From the NCBI GenBank assembly GCA_947683425.1, contig CANTUQ010000160.1, positions 1,009,501 through 1,073,500 of the forward strand: a stretch of 64,000 nt of DNA, given 5' to 3'. The notes beneath the pieces were generated by a model. It was not told the DNA's origin and searched no databases. It worked only from the letters and a program-made list of their open reading frames with translations. This DNA comes from Excoecaria cochinchinensis (taxonomy: Eukaryota; Streptophyta; Magnoliopsida; Malpighiales; Euphorbiaceae). This document shows, piece by piece, positions 63,196 through 64,000 of the stretch. The number at the start of each line of letters is the position of its first letter. Position 1 is the first letter of the stretch. The position numbers and the translations under genes are program-made.

Positions 63196-64000
63196 AAATA
63201 CCCCACACTTAGACTTTGCTCGTCCTCGAGTAAATGAATTATCCAAATTCCTGAAATTTCAAACTCTAACTCAGAATATGAAAACTTAACAACAGTCATA
63301 GCACTAAGTAGAAGGGTCTTAGTTACAAATTCTCAAATCAATTTATATCAAGTAATTTCACATGTGTGTGTGCTAGGCTCAAAACCAATTTTCTCTTTTC
63401 AAAACAAAACAACCAATGCATTCCAGTAATTGAGCAAAGAAATTAAATATGCAAATGAATTCGCATATAGGTTTCGCGCTTAAAACTCAGGATAATCATA
63501 CGCCTCTCCTTTAGCACCGGAACCACAAGGGTCATCTCCACTTAAACAACTCAAACCAAGAATAGAATCAAAAGGACTTATTCCAGGGTTGTAATGTTAG
63601 GTTAAGGTATTGGCTAACAAGAAAAGTTAAAGAATTCAAACCAAGAATTTGCCACTTTACCTAAAATTCAACTAACCCAAACTGAACAAAATTGTCCAGA
63701 TCCTACCTTCAATTCACCCATAATTTCCAATGTTGTCTACTTCTCCATACATAATATGCATTGAACTCAACAACAACAAAATGATGAATTTCCCTTTTAA
63801 TTCACTTTTAAACCCAATTCCGTAAATATGAGTATATCTTTTTCTACTCAAGGGTACCCCACACTTGAATTTTTCTATATTTACTACATCAAAATTGACT
63901 AATAGAAACCACAAAACTCATCAAACTTCTATCATCATATTTTTTTTTCATTTTTTTTTTCATTATTTTTCTTTCTCTTTTTTTTTTCTGGGGTACCCAA
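63196..64000 (-). other. Athila-2 3' non-coding region with polypurine tracts
   Basis: On the minus strand 'agtgtggggtattt' abuts the LTR and a second AGTGTGGGGT tract lies at 63856-63866. It is collinear with 29097-29800 in Athila-1. No gene is supported; the ORF at 63714-63914 is not conserved. Confidence 0.82.

Larger units (their letters stand above)
61427..64000 (-). mobile_element. Athila-2: 3' LTR and 3' region, minus strand (continues off window)
   Basis: The LTR at 61427-63195 and the following sequence match Athila-1 at 27316-29096 and 29097 onward. The body of the element would continue beyond 64000. The five bases before it are 'ggaag'. Confidence 0.93.

Noticed and set aside
1..64000. 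Host protein-coding gene between the elements
   Set aside because: Every stretch longer than about 300 bp is assigned to an LTR, an internal region or an untranslated region of a retroelement; no exon-like sequence outside them was found.

Overview
This window is plant nuclear DNA made almost entirely of nested long-terminal-repeat (LTR) retrotransposons of the Ty3/gypsy superfamily. I see no host gene, no tRNA or rRNA gene and no prokaryotic feature. The mix of chromodomain (Tekay/Del-like), Tat/Ogre-like (two RNase H domains) and Athila-like elements, with LTRs of 1.8-2.6 kb and AT-rich spacers, suggests a repeat-rich angiosperm heterochromatic region. The species cannot be told. Lineage names are my reading of protein motifs and primer-binding sites, not a database result. 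'Tekay-1', 'Tat1' and so on are local labels.

Layout. 1-11840: Tekay-1 (+). The 5' end of its 5' LTR lies off the window, and its gag carries a solo LTR of another Tekay family (Tekay-B, 2501-5037). 11841-25129: Tat1 (+), the oldest host element, whose gag is cut by Tekay-1. It also holds a solo Tat LTR (13382-15990) and an inverted solo Tekay-C LTR (17111-19503), and its 3' LTR is broken at 25130 by Tat2. 25130-44637: Tat2 (+). Its 5' LTR holds the complete Athila-1 (27316-40350, minus strand), and its pol has a large internal deletion. 44638-48933: the 3' part of Tat3 (minus strand). 48934-58352: Tekay-C (+), with both LTRs but with flanks that do not match. 58353-61426: the 3' half of Tat4 (+). 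61427-64000: the 3' LTR and 3' region of Athila-2 (minus strand), running off the window. Four insertions keep perfect 5-bp target-site duplications (ctccc, gaggc, gacag, cccaa), which fix the boundaries and the relative order.

The coding parts are Gag, aspartic protease, reverse transcriptase (RT), RNase H, a second RNase H in the Tat elements, integrase, a chromodomain in the Tekay elements, and an Athila-type third ORF in the env position. All copies carry stops, frameshifts or catalytic-site changes, so none looks autonomous as it stands.

The most interesting signal is not in the genes. LTRs of at least three families whose repeat sequences look unrelated (Tekay-1, Tekay-B/C, Athila) each carry a CpG-containing array of short perfect or near-perfect inverted repeats. 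Centre-to-centre or start-to-start spacing is repeatedly about 70-75 bp. In Athila the array has six dyads of 34-35 bp and ends just upstream of a TATA-like box. Athila-1 has a second array of five 35-bp dyads every 72-73 bp between pol and the env-like ORF. Three Tekay families also share a conserved double stem-loop near the 3' end of the LTR. These look like selected cis-elements shared in architecture rather than in sequence.
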